This document shows positions 1 through 12,500 of a stretch of DNA of 64,000 nucleotides, one piece after another. A program made the translations under genes and the position numbers. Below the pieces are notes generated by a model. The model saw only the letters and a list, made by a program, of their open reading frames with translations. It had not been told where the DNA came from and ran no database searches. This stretch comes from Mugil cephalus (taxonomy: Eukaryota > Chordata > Actinopteri > Mugiliformes > Mugilidae). The stretch's first letter is position 1, and every line of letters starts with the position of its first letter. The DNA lies in NCBI RefSeq assembly GCF_022458985.1, contig NC_061773.1, positions 18,510,001 to 18,574,000 on the forward strand, in the 5' to 3' direction.

Positions 1-107
1 TAAATGTTTCACGTCAGCGGAGGATCCGTGTGTAAGGTCCTCACGTAGCCCTCCGCAGTAGTATAAATTACGCACTACTTTAACTAAAACCACTGCAACA
101 CACACCA

Positions 108-138
<31 letters not shown>

Positions 139-3100
139 CAGAGAAGACTTCTGAGCAGATGGTGCGCAGGAAGCTTAAACATGGGGGAATTTTCAGGGCA
201 TGTCCAGCTGCTGAGAGATGCAAACAAAGAAATGCAGTTTGCACCAATCAGAGTTGTTGCGATCGATTGTCGCCGCAACATGAAGTTATGTTTCCAGGTG
301 AGCACACTCAAGGCTATGGCCCGGAGCTACGCTATGGCCTATGCCATACCATGACGCACAACCATAAATCTGGCTTAACGCAGCACATACGCAAAAATGC
401 AACAAGCATTCAAAAAAAAAAAAAAAATGCTGAAAATGCTGTTTGGCAGAGACAATTAAAGGGTTAATTGGAAATATTCCCATGCAAAGATGAAAAGAAC
501 CTTGCGCATCACAAATACGTCTTGAATAATTTACACCTTCAAGTCCATAATATTCTTCATGGTTGTGGTGAACCAGAAACATCAATCATCCCACATCAAG
601 AGGATGTAAAACAAAGATTTACTCAATCACTTGAAGGGATTACATAATTACCAGTCTGCATCTACAGAAGGAGAGAGCAAAGCCGAAGGACTCCGTGTGA
701 AGAAAAAAAAAAGTCAATTTAAGAATTATTAGAGGTCACACGTGTTTATTTCCTGCATTGCGAGATAAATGTAATTAGGGTCTAAATGGCGTACCAAGCG
801 TAGCTGCAATCAGGCTCCATAACGCTTCATAATCCTCTAAATGTAGCAGTGTTTATCCTGTCGCGGGGCTGAATTACAGTGCTCTGCCACACTAAAACAT
901 GTAGGCCCACAGGTGGAAACAAAAATATACCTGCCCCACCCAGAGAGCCAACTCACAGCATTGTGTCAGAGCGCCGAAATTGTGAAATCTCGCAACGCTG
1001 AGGTAATATTTAAACACCCGCCATAGGAGCTGGATGCAAAGCTGCCACGAGGTAATAATCAAAGCTATACGCTTGTTTTTATTTTTGGAAACTGGGCCGA
1101 TCATGAAAAGTGCGGTGCGAGGATCACTCAAGCTCCTCCGCTTAAAAAACCCTTTCAGCTTCCCAAAGACGGAAATAACTCATTTTTTTTTCCTCTTAAA
1201 ATAGACCGAAGGAGATACGGACAGAGCGAGAGCGATGATAGCAGCTCTGCCTTTCTCTGTCATATGGCCAACGCGCGCACACACACACACTTTTTTTTTT
1301 CTTCCCCCTTTTTTCCAGAGCTTGAACTTGATGAGATGGTGTCAAAGATGGTTTGACAGTTTTGTTTTTTTTTTTGTTTTGGGGGGGGGGGGGGGACATG
1401 TTCGGGCCTGACAAACAGAGGTCACGGCGTAGGCCCCGGAAGGGTCGCAGCTGGAGTCCTGCACACCTCAGGCGACCCCGGCGTGCCGCTTAAGAGGCAC
1501 GCGAGCCGAGGTTCCGCCGTGCGCGTGCCGCCGTAAAATTCAGCGAATCGGACCGGACGTCGTCGCACACGTTACGGGGACATGTCTCAAGACATGACGA
1601 CGACCCGGGCTCCGTCGGGCCTCCCGCTCCATCAGCCTGAACAACTTTCAAACCCCCCCCCCCCCCCCCCCCCCCCCCCTTTCTTTGAGCGGCTAATCTC
1701 TGGCTCAAACCAAGAAGCAAATGTGATGTTTCTGCCGTATATATACTGCATATGATAGAAAAATATGACAAGTTGAGAAATCCAAACCACGGTTCTCAAA
1801 CCAAATTATGAAAAGAAAAAAGAAAAACTCAGCACCCACAAGGCTGAAAAAAATGGTATGCTTGGTTACACCCAACATTCAGAAAGAGGGGAGAATATTA
1901 ATCATTACAAAAACTTTGGGAGAGGTTGTAATGTTTGATCTCGGGAGCGCAGGAGGAGGAGGAAGAGGAGGAACACAAAGCAAAAGCCGCTGTGATTTGA
2001 CACAGCTTACATGTTAACATCAGGGCGACCTAATTCCTGTTGCGGGTCGCCTGAAGCCCCCCCCTGCTCCCCCAACCAAACCACCCACCCAACCAACCAG
2101 CTAGCCTGCTCCCCTCCCTCCCTCCTTCCTTCTCTGGACATGTAATAACAAAGCATTGATCAATAAAGTGTACTTTCCAGCGAGGCAGCTCAAACCTGGA
2201 GCCCCTTCTTCTTTTGTTCCAGCTCTCAGCAGCATCTGCGTCGGCTCAACAAACCCGACTTCTTAAATGTTGTCGCCCCCCCTCCCCTCTCTCTCTCCCT
2301 CCACCTCCACCTCCACCTCCACCACCCTTTTTCTTGAGAGCCCCCTTCGCCAAATTTTCCCTCCCTGCCTCGCAGCTACTTCTGAAATGTCTTACAAGGA
2401 GGCTCGCGACTATTTAAACACTCAAAGTCAAGTTTTTTTTAAGCCCGAGTTTTGGGCTCCGGCCGGGATATGCACATCGTCTAAATGCTAAATGCGCCTC
2501 AGCGGGGGGATAAAGTGTGTTCTGTTTTTTTCTTTTCTTTCTTTTTTTTTTTTTTTTGTGGGAGACAACAACGTCACAGAGAGAAACACGTTTGTGCCAG
2601 CGACATTGTAACAAGTGTGACTCGGCTTTGCGCGACAAATGCGAGAAAACTCACCACAACTCCTGTAGCCCCGTAGCGCCCAGAGGAAACCCGAGGAGGG
2701 AGAGAGTGGAGGGTGGTGAGGTAGGGGAACAAAAACCCCCAGAGGCCGAGTAGGAATTTCTTCCCTCTTTCCCCCCGTTTCCACGTTTTCCAACCCCGGC
2801 CCCTGTTCTCCACACCCCGGGAGCCGAGAGCGCGAGCGCGGTGTGGGGTGGGCGAGCGGAGACCTGGGTGATAGCAAGAGGAGGGAAGCACGATCTGGGA
2901 CGCGCTGCCAACACTTCGCAGTCAGTTTATCTGCTAAATCCAGGTAAAGGAGGAAGCCAACCCCCCCGCCCCCCTCCGCGGAAAAAATCGCAGCAATGCG
3001 CCCTTGCGCGTCGTGTCCTCGGAGGGTACTTTCTGTGCCTTCCTGAGTGTTGAATCTCACAGTTTATCCGCTGTATCCGGGCGCGTCGGCCGACTATTCT

Positions 3101-3400
3101 AGTCCGCCATGTTGTGTGTCTGTCTGCATAGGAAGAATGGGAAGCGAGCAGCAGATTCCCAGGCCAGGCCCCGTCTCTTCCCCACTGCGCCGCTTCCATA
3201 GATCGCAGCGACACCCGCTGGCCGAGTCGAGGAGGGACACCTCTGCGGCTTTCAACGCCGCACACCGATACACCCTGAGGGGGATCCAACGAGGGCCCCT
3301 GACAATTTCGGTCAATTTTTTTAGGAATTTTAACACATGCACGTGTTAAAGTAAAGGTGCATTGGAGAAACTCTTGGGAAAACAACCAACATTTTGTCTT
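1..3400. other. CpG-rich low-complexity region, possible promoter of an off-window gene
   Basis: No exon can be recognised here. The stretch is rich in CpG at about 1480-1640 and 2570-3300. It carries many homopolymers, CA repeats, a (CCACCT)n tract near 2301-2324 and long pyrimidine tracts. This composition is typical of a vertebrate CpG-island promoter or 5' UTR, so a gene starting here and reading out of the left edge is possible. The open frames in it, including a 190-codon minus-strand frame at 2488-3060, are proline/arginine/serine-rich and have no domain I recognise. In human DNA the tail-to-tail neighbour of IDH3B is NOP56, but nothing like NOP56 is visible. The promoter interpretation is inference. 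Confidence 0.4.
1381..1679. repeat. Poly(G)15 and poly(C)27 tracts 257 bp apart
   Basis: A run of 15 G at 1381-1395 and a run of 27 C at 1653-1679 flank a CpG-rich segment. Both could form G-quadruplex or i-motif structures on one strand, and they could pair with each other. Exact lengths may be affected by sequencing error in homopolymers. Confidence 0.8.
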
Positions 3401-3439
3401 CTCCTGGTCACGTGCATGTTTTATTCCATCTGCCGTTTG

Positions 3440-3895
3440 TCTCTTAAATTCTCCATAATCTTTTTTTAATGGTTAACCAGGCAGAAAAACAGTTTCTTTC
3501 CGAGAAACCATCAGAGCCCTGAACTCTCACATGCTACAATCAACGTAATATAGGATTGTATGTGCAATAACAGACTTCTAACTGCATTGATGCTGCTATT
3601 GTCTATTCTGTTTTCTAAAAAACCTTGTGCAATACATGTTTAACTTTTTCCCACTGCTGCTATAAATAACAATATATATTTTACAATTTTTGTATCTTTT
3701 CAATATGTTTTTAGTATTAGTATTTTAACTTTAGCTTGTAAATAATACCTTCTTTTTACAATTTTGTATAGACCTGTTTTTTGCACTGAAAAGGAGAAGC
3801 TCTCCAATCTCATTGTACACTGTATAATGACAATAAAGGACATTCTGTTCTATTATTTCTATTCTATTCTTTATCTATTTATTCTATTTATTGAC
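3440..3895 (+). mobile_element. 3' end of a LINE (CR1/L2/Rex1-like), 5' truncated
   Basis: The segment from about 3770 matches the 3' UTR typical of teleost CR1/L2/Rex1-type LINEs: a stretch reading AATCTCATTGTACACTGTA, then ATGACAATAAAGG, then a degenerate TTCTA-type tandem tail (3845-3890). No coding part is retained. The left limit is approximate. The family name comes from memory of such tails, not from a search. Confidence 0.55.
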
Positions 3896-3907
3896 CACTG
3901 ATTCCAC

Positions 3908-4613
3908 TTGAGGTCAGGCAGGAGGCCCCATTGTAATCTATGGTGAGACTAGAGAGCAGCTGGAAGAGAATCCGGAGAGGTGGAGGTCAGTAGAGACAAG
4001 ACAGAACACATGTGTGAACGAGAGGGAAAGGTGAAGATGCAAGGAGCGGAGGTGGCGGGGAGGGGGGACCAGCCCAAATACCTGGGGTCAAGCATCCAAA
4101 GCGACGGACAGTGTACAAAAGAGGTGGAGAAGAGGGTGCAGGGAGGATGGAGTGGGTGCAGACGAGTGTCGGGTCTGATGTGTGACAGAGGGAGTAGTGA
4201 GACCGGCTGTGGTGTATGGTTTGGAGACAGTGGCATCATCTGAAACATAGGAGGCTGAGCTGGAGGAGGTGACAGAGATGAAGATGCTGAGGTTTTTATT
4301 TGGAGTGACCAGGATAAGAAATGAACAGATCAGGGGGACAACTAAGGTGGAGCAGAAGCTAGAGAGGCCAGGTTGGGATGGTTTGGACATGTGGTGAGGA
4401 GAGATGGTGGATGTACTGGACGAAGGGGCGTTGGAGATGGAGCTACCAGGCAGGAGAAAAGGAGGAAGATTCATGGATGTAGTGAAGGAGGACATGGACA
4501 TGGCTGGTGTAACAGTAGAAGAGACGGGACGGAGCGAGATGGAGGCAGATGATCCGCTGTGGCGACTCCTGAACGGAGCAGCCGAAAAAGGAAGAAGATT
4601 GACCATCGATTAG
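3908..4613 (+). mobile_element. Decayed non-LTR retrotransposon: C-terminal end of reverse transcriptase ORF
   Basis: Translation of frames around 3980-4243 and 4404-4613 gives pieces of a LINE C-terminal region common in fish: KTEHMC, a segment like KVKMQGAEV, KYLGSSIQS, EVEKRVQGGWSGCRRVSG, then LEMELPGRRKGGRFMDVV and EDMDMAGV. The pieces sit in different frames with internal losses, so this is a dead 5'-truncated copy reading on the plus strand. The family is probably RTE/Rex3-like, but clade assignment would need a comparison with curated elements. Confidence 0.7.
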
Positions 4614-4619
4614 CTCCAT

Positions 4620-6076
4620 TCTGCTTTTTTTTTAAATTCCATTTTTATCTGTTCTTACTTGTGCACACTGTCCAAACCAATTGCCGTTGTCTGAACATGA
4701 ACCTGGAAAAACTTAAGGGGCATTTTACTGTAACAGGACTGCACTAAATCTTAGCTTCACATAATGCACAAAGATATAATATATAATATATATAATAGCA
4801 CCATACAGAAGAAAGTTGGTTCATCCCTGGTTCACTAACTTAAGAACAACTGTCTCATCTTAGGGAAACACCCAATTAGGTGCAGTAGGTAGTCAGACTA
4901 GTGCTGTTCTGAGAGCACTAATGCATATGCTCCCACTTGTCATTTCACTTGGTGGGTTAGCCAAAGCAAATGTGTTTTATTATAACAATCCTGCACTAAA
5001 TCCTATCTTCAGTTGTGTTTTCATTCATACACTAGTTTACTTAATGAGCTGTCAGACGAGGTTTTAACTTTTATGCTGCTCGAAACTGTCTCATGGCCTA
5101 TATGGACTATATTGATTTAACGACTCTTAGTTAGAAGTCACTGTTAGATTAAGAGTTTTACAAAATACTGTTAATAAAATATGACCCATCGTCATCGCTC
5201 AGAACAGACCACTCAGCAGGAGTGAAGATAAATTCAGATCCACCTCGGCCGACTGCACCAATGAAGCACTGTCAATGCAACAATATCAATGATATAATAA
5301 GTGGATAATATAACACTGGCGAGCTGTATAATTAATGCTTTGGTTTGAATGTTTGAATGCGGGAGCTTAACCTGTCCAGTTGTGTTTTAATATTGCGAAA
5401 TTGTGACTATTCGACTAAATGATGTGAATAATTCTTTAACTGTATAAGATAAAAGTACGTGGCATTAATGCTTGGTTTGTAGTGCATAGTAACAATGTGT
5501 TCTGTTTAACAGAGTAATGCTGTTCAGAGTTATTGGAGCAAAAGTATTGATGATGATCTGAGAATAAGTTCAGAAAAAGCGTGCTGTCTTTGTAAAATGA
5601 TAGATATTCACTCACAAGTGGTTCAGTTGAAATAAGAACTTTTTTTTTTCCTTATAAAAAAAACACCACTTGTAGCTCGGCCGCGTATGAATACTTATGT
5701 ATCTCCTGTTAAATAGTTGAGTGTCTGTCAGAGAAAATCAACCATTGGTTTGCAAAGCCTGATATTTTTGTTGTTAATTGTGTGTTTATTCAATCTTCTT
5801 CACCTACTTTTCCCATGGTTCTCTGGGCGCGGAGCATGTGTTGCACCATCGCGTGTTTTCAAACACATGCTGGCATTTACAGATTTTATAGATTCTCCCA
5901 AATCCACCTGACCCGCATGTGTTCGGGCTCATGAACGGCGCGAGGCAGAAAAGGAGTGCCTCCCGCTGTGAGCCGATGCGCCCCTTGTGAGCCACCCGCA
6001 GCATGACGAGCATTTAACAGCACAGCATTTGGTGTCTATTAAGGCGAGGAGTCTGCACGCAGGATGTCACGTCTCA
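4620..6076. other. Intergenic DNA downstream of idh3b, no gene seen
   Basis: A+T-rich sequence with no supported coding region. A short block reading CTGCACTAAATC occurs at 4739-4750 and 4990-5002 and recurs in the idh3b 3' region, which suggests a small dispersed repeat. Nothing else is supported. Confidence 0.5.
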
Positions 6077-6089
6077 TTTATTATTTATT
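6077..6089 (-). promoter_or_regulatory. Candidate polyadenylation signals of idh3b (distal isoform)
   Basis: The plus strand carries two TTTATT words at 6077-6082 and 6084-6089, which read AATAAA on the idh3b strand. They lie about 390 bases past the stop codon of the distal last exon, a plausible 3' UTR length. Cleavage-site evidence is absent. Confidence 0.5.
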
Positions 6090-6477
6090 CTTCACGTATC
6101 GACGTAAATGAAGGAGCCATTAGCCGCAACTTGTAGTTAATAAATAATATTTAAGTGTACATACATACATCATGCTTTGACTGTTGCTTAATGTCCCAAC
6201 ATGAAAAGTTAAAATCACAGGAACTCGCTAGAGAAGAGAATGTCAAAGGTCGGCGTGTGCCGATAAAGCTGCACGGAAATGTTTTTGTTAAGACTTTTCG
6301 CCTTATATGTCACACCAGAGTCCTATCTGTGCGTTTCATCTGAATTAGCCTGTGTTTGGGGAGGGGTATATTGGTCAGTGTATGCGCAGTCTGCACAACA
6401 GGAGGTAAATATTAAAAAAAAAAGAAAAAGCAAGCGTGTGTGCGTCTCAGCAGCTGATGGATTTGCAAATACAATGC

Positions 6478-6555
6478 TTAGACTGCCAGGTTAGCAATGA
6501 CAGCCCGGGTGAACTCGTCGCTCGATGCGTAGCCCCCCAGGTCTCCAGTGCGCAC
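6478..6555 (-). CDS. idh3b alternative last exon B (distal)
   Basis: After a CGACAG acceptor the exon reads in phase 0 [15 protein letters not shown]..., ending ANLAV and TAA at 6478-6480 (25 residues). It can replace exon 8315-8404 directly after the donor at 10119. Its VRT-DxGGYA start resembles, from memory, the shorter alternative C-terminus of mammalian IDH3B (VRTSDMGGYA type). The resulting protein would be 382 residues. Both exons keep the conserved GGY core and differ in the last residues, so this is a true alternative end rather than a pseudo-exon. Confidence 0.85.
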   Translation of the reverse strand: MRTGDLGGYASSDEFTRAVIANLAV

Positions 6556-9500
6556 CTGTCGCAAACACAAGGACAGCGTGTTACTATATGCACAGCTGCA
6601 GCAACACATGTCCACATTCGGCGTCACAGCCACAACCACGGTTAGAGAGCCTTTGAAAACTGTATTCACAGAGCGAACATCGGGGACGCGTGTTCTTTAT
6701 TCAGCAAAGCGGCAGTTTATCTTTCTGTTCATTAATTAGTATGATTTTTTAGTAAAACTTAAGATGAGATATAGTCTACTAAATTAATACATCTGTGAAC
6801 CAGATACAGGATTTTAATTTATGTTGATCGTGCAGTTGTTATCCAAGATGAGTATAATTGTGATATTAATGAAGTTTAAAAGAAGAAAAATCAGATAAAT
6901 AAACAAACAAAGCACATTCCTGATTGGAACCCAAGGTAAAAACACAAATACAGTCACACATACTTAATTACTTTTTTATTACTTTAGGTGGATCTTGTAG
7001 CAAACATGAATTCATTTTCAAACCGATGCAAAACAGTATAAAAATCCCGACAGATCAAACGATAACACAGCCGTGTTTTAAGTTCTCACAAAGGTCATTA
7101 CGACCAGTTTAACCAGTTCACTACAGTGCATTCATTCATTCGTTCATTCATAAATCAACCCGGACTGGATTGTGCGCAACACTCCAGTGACAATGAACAG
7201 AGGACTGGTTCATGCATGTCAACGCACGACAGAATGAAGGTTGTTTTAAAACTGTCGCCAACGTTCACTTGCAGACGCACTCTAACGCGACAGGCCTGCA
7301 CTAAATCCCTGCTCATGACCTTTCTGTTCAGGGTGATTCAACTCCATGATCATTCTGGAGGATGCCCTGAATTAGATGTCAAGTGTTTTGTTATTCAGCC
7401 TAGCCCACTCACTAACAGGAACGTGTGTCGGTATACGGTTCAATAGAACAAATATCTCTCTCTGTTATTTTGAACAGATGCTGAATAACATCACCTTTAC
7501 GAGATAAGGTTTAGTGCAGGACTGTGATACTAGAACTTATTAATTGTCACCAGCATGAAACTGATAAAACTAATCAACTGGCTGGTGAACGTAGGTCAGA
7601 AATGTTATACTCTATATTGAGTTTCAGTTGCATTCAGTCTTGAAAACACTATTTGATAGAAACTGATTGTAGTGGTACATGTTGGCTCACAAATGCTAAG
7701 TCAATGTTTTGTCATGTAGTCCTATAGCACTTCATAACTTGTCACAACATGTCTGAGAAAAATGTTGATATTCCCAAAAGTGTCACCCTTTCACTGTGCC
7801 TTTACAGTTCCTTCCTTCATTAAGTTACCCAGTTCTTAGCTTTGGTGGCTTCTACACGTGATCAGTTAACCCAGCAGGTAATATGTCATAAAGAGGTAGC
7901 TTAGATGGAAAACATTGCCTAAAGAGCATTTATAATTAAGCATGATGCACATGGAAAGAGGTGGATAAATAAAAGTCTCCCAGAATGTATAAAAATGCAA
8001 AAGCATGTAACTATGAAGGAAGAAGGCTGTCCATGGATAGATGGTGCTGTATGACAGATAACCCCCTGAGAGGAAACCTCATGAGCCTCTTAAATATATT
8101 TATCATTTTTTTTAAAAAATAGCAATAACACATGTCACCACTAGTTCATCTGGATCCATCAGCTGATATAATCCACTAAAATGAGGGATGCAAGTGATGG
8201 TATTTTTTTTTTTTTTGAAAAGGGAAGATGAGTCTTAACATGCGTCCAGTTCATGTTAAGAACAATGTCCACAGGTAAGGAAATGTCAGTGAGGAGTGTG
8301 ATGGCGACAACATCTTAATAAACAGGTTGGTGACGTAGGTTTTCCACAACAGCACGCACAAAGTCGCCGGTGGTAGAGTACCCGCCAAGGTCTCGTGTCC
8401 GTACCTGTTGACATGCACACACACACGCACACACACACACACAGGGTAATGGGGTACAAGTAGTGGAGGGAAATTAAAGCAGACGGAAGAGGGAGAGGAG
8501 GAGCATTCAGACAACATGCAGGTAAATCCTGCTTTCAGCTGTCAAACATTTCTCGAAGATGAAACTAATTTTAATTAATCCTTAAGATTGTGCTCATCAG
8601 CCATGTGCGTGACAAATGTTGACCAATCATTCATTCATTCATTCTTGTGCATGTGTCAGTGCGTGTTAGTGTCGGCAGGGAGCAGATGCAGAAGGTAGCA
8701 ATTAGTCCGTATCGGTTTAAAAGAGGAGAAAATGTTTCTGTACAAAATACACACAAACTGTGCAAGCAGCTAAAACACATTCATATACGCGACTTAGAAC
8801 AGAGGAAATCAAAGGCTCTCTAACACACTAAATTAGAGATGGACCGATTTTTCTTTTTTACTGGTATCGACCAATATGCCGATGCGGTCACCGATACATA
8901 CTGGTATATATATATATATATATATTTTTTCCCCACCAAGATTTACAGACAGATGCATCCACACACAGCACACTGTGCTGCTGCAGAACCTGTGGACCCG
9001 TGCAGCCCATACATTGTCCCACTCCCACTATCAGTGCGTGCAGCTGGAAGCCTTCTTTTTACCTGCTTATGTTCTATGCATAAGAGCGTTAAATATTCTT
9101 CGAGTTCAATAAATATTTCTGGTTTTGGTTTGTTATCAATGTGTTATTTTTATTATGTAAATGGAGGGAGAATATGCAATATCGGCTCAAAATATTGGCT
9201 CAGAAAAATCAGGCGCGGTATCGTCCAAGGCTGATGAAAATCAGTATCGGCCCTAAAAAAAAAAAAATCCTCATCGGTCGATCTCTACGCTACATTATTA
9301 TAGTATGCGGGTTGTTAGTTTGGGGGTATTAGTAGGTCAATAACTATGAGCGTTACATCTAATGTGGTGGCACCGTTATTGTCATTTAATCTGGAGACAC
9401 GGCTCTAACATGTGTATGTGGCTCTAACAAGTGAACTTGTATTTTTTTATTTTCTGAGGCACCCGTAATAGTTTGACACTTTGTGTATATTAGTGTTAGT

Positions 9501-12500
9501 TAAAAATCAGTAAGGCAATATATCGCAATACTTATTCTTCCAATACAATATCGACTTTGAAGGTCTTAATATCGATTTTAAAAGAAAAAGTCATGTTTAG
9601 GTCGATCGTGAACCACTTCGACACCTCCGCTCTGCAAGGTGTTTCTGTAGCGCCACCTTGCTGCGTGGAGTTTCCTGCAGTGGTGAGCGGAGCAGTCGAA
9701 GAAGTGGACAGACAAGTTGCAGAAGCGAGCATGGCGGCAGCAGAACTTGAAACACCACCAAAATGTAAAGCGCACATTTGGAGGCACTTTGGTTTTCAAA
9801 TGGAAGAAGGAACTAATAAGCTGGACAAAGAGCACTCAGTTTGCAAACTGTGTTTGACATTTAAATGGAAATGAACTTAATCCGCTTTTTGCAATACTTT
9901 GCAACAAATTGGAAATGGATAATTTGAATTGTTTTTTGACTTAATTTGTTCTCCGTTCAGTTGTTATTTTACTCTTTTAGTATTACAAGATATAGACAAG
10001 CTATACCTCTGGGTGTTAATCCTGTTAGTATTTGTGGCATGTTTATGTCGATGTCTCCAGATTAAATGTCTTCATGCAGCAGCACACACAGAAGAGTCAG
10101 AGCAAATAAATCACTTACCTTGCCCTGTTTGATGACCCTCTTGACAGCATCCGACACCATCTGGGAATGGTATTCAAGGCTGCAACACAACACACTCAAT
10201 TGAGAGGTGGCTAGAACTGTCTTGTACACTTGTCCACATTCAGACAAACAGCCACTAGAGGCTGCTTTGGAAATATCAAAGGTTACGGTGGTGGATAATT
10301 ACAGAAGATCTGTAGGTACGGTGTAAAATATGGTGTATTCGTTAACCCCCGAGGCTTTAGGAGTGCACTCACTTGAGGTGTCTGAGCATGTTAGCAGCAC
10401 TGAGCAGCATGGCTGTGGGGTTGGCAATGTTCCTCCCTACAGCTTGTGCAAAAGGGTGGCGTGCGCCCTGAAAGGGAGAAAAAAAAAAAAAAAGCATTTG
10501 AATAATGACAGTGGAAGTAACGGGTGGAGTGAGAACAGCACGTTAATATTCATACGACAATTAGGTTCTTAGATTTTTTTGAACACTGGCAGGATTTCTG
10601 TTATATTGGTCGTGTATATTCACCTTATCAAGCAATATAGAGTGTACTGAATATACGGTTATTGAGAGTTGCTTTCAATGCCGGTGTTCCCTATGCAAAA
10701 AACAGCGCTGCACTTTAAATATCTCTCAACTAAAATATAAAAAAAACCTACTACTTTTTCTGCAGTTTCTTCCCAATCAATTTTTCAATTAGAGAACGGA
10801 GAGAGTGTGTAAGAGGTCGGTGGAAACTCACAGTCTCAAACACAGCATACTCCGCACTGTAGCTTTCCCCAGGAACAACACCAGCTCCTCCAACAAGCCC
10901 TGCTGCCAGGTTATCTATAATGTTACCGTACAGGTTGGGCATCACCAGCACGTCAAACTGGTATGGATTCTGAACCAGCTGCAGCAGAGCAACACAAACA
11001 GTGGCAAGTTTAAACAAGAGCAAGTGAGACTATGCACCCGTATTCAGACAGGCAATAAACAAGTATTAATAGCAAATAGTGGAGGGTTTCTGTGAACTGA
11101 AAACAATAAAAAGAAAGATGCATTTTATTTCACCAAATTGATAATCAGTCAAGTCATATGAATGAACAGTGAAGTCGTACAAACCTGCATGCAGCAGTTA
11201 TCGATGATTATGTTCTCGTATTTGATTTTGGGGTACAGCTCTGCAATCTCCGCACAGCTCTGCAGAAACAGGCCATCACCCAATTTCCTGTAATGAGACA
11301 ACGGATGAGGAAACATGTCGTCATGCCAATTATGACCCAAGTCAGGTCAAATTTAAGAATTAGAGCAACAAACCTCGTGAAATTTAAACTAATTCATTAA
11401 TAATAGACTTTTTCAGCAAATCTAACTTGGGCGATTGAGACAATCAACAAGAAGTTATGTGTATTGCTGTCACCTTATCACTGCTTCCCATAAAACAAAA
11501 CAGACGATTATCAGAACAGACGCCATGTAAGCGCCTACAAGACATGTCTTGTCTTGTGTAGTTGCACTTGCTTGTCATTTGTCATTGTTAGCAAATGTCA
11601 AGCAGCAGTAGTAGTAGGAGTAGTAGTAGTAGTAGTAGTAGTAGTTCTTGATCACAATGAGTCAGCCCATACAGACAGAGATTTAGCTACTAGTTAGTCA
11701 CCTCAATAAAAACACTGACTTGTGTAATTGAATAATTTTCTTTTGTTGCCCTCATACAATATCCTAGATTTATTATTAGAATGATATAAAGTTTTTATTT
11801 CACTCTGGCGCATGTACTACTTGGTTGTCTGTTGCTGTGGACAGGACAGTAAAATTGTTCTTGGTGCTGGAATGATGATTTTGTATTGTATGAGGAATTG
11901 GTAAGTTGTGAGTCACTCACTCAGTACGTTTACATGCACATGAAAAAAAAACAAACAAACAAATTATTGCCTTAGTGCGATTCTAAATGGACAACTTAAG
12001 CGCATGTAAACGCGTTACTCCGACCAAAATCGAGAATTCTGCTTATTCGATTAAGACACCCGGATAATGAATAATGGATATCAATTTTCTCCTGACATGT
12101 ATACACCTTAATCTGAGTTAAACTGGACAATGCGTGTGTGCATGCTCCACAAACACGGAACAAAAGCATCCAAGAAAGCCAGTCGCAGAAGAAGAAGAAG
12201 GTAAACAGAGCCGGTAGAAGAACCACCTGAGGAATAGCGCCATCTTATCTGCATCGTAAGTAGCGCGCACATTACGTTTTAATATAAGTCGATTTTAAGA
12301 TTAAAAAGCTGTACTATTATCCATCTTGCCGGTCTGCCGCATGAACAACTCCAGTTGTTTATCATAGATCAACCAGTGATTTACCCACTGACTGTACCTA
12401 GACCCCAACACAATTTAATACGGAAACATGTAGTTACTATCTTTGTCCACAGAGGTCGCTGTTGCCAAATACATAATTAAATAAAACTTTTTTTGGATAT

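Noticed and set aside
181..300. Start-to-donor stretch MGEFSGHVQLLRDANKEMQF ending at a GTGAGC site
   Set aside because: It looks like a possible first exon, but nothing recognisable is encoded and no partner exon follows. I could not tie it to any family.
2488..3060. 190-codon minus-strand open frame in the CpG-rich region
   Set aside because: Composition is driven by GC-rich low-complexity DNA; there is no domain, and overlapping frames of similar quality exist on both strands.
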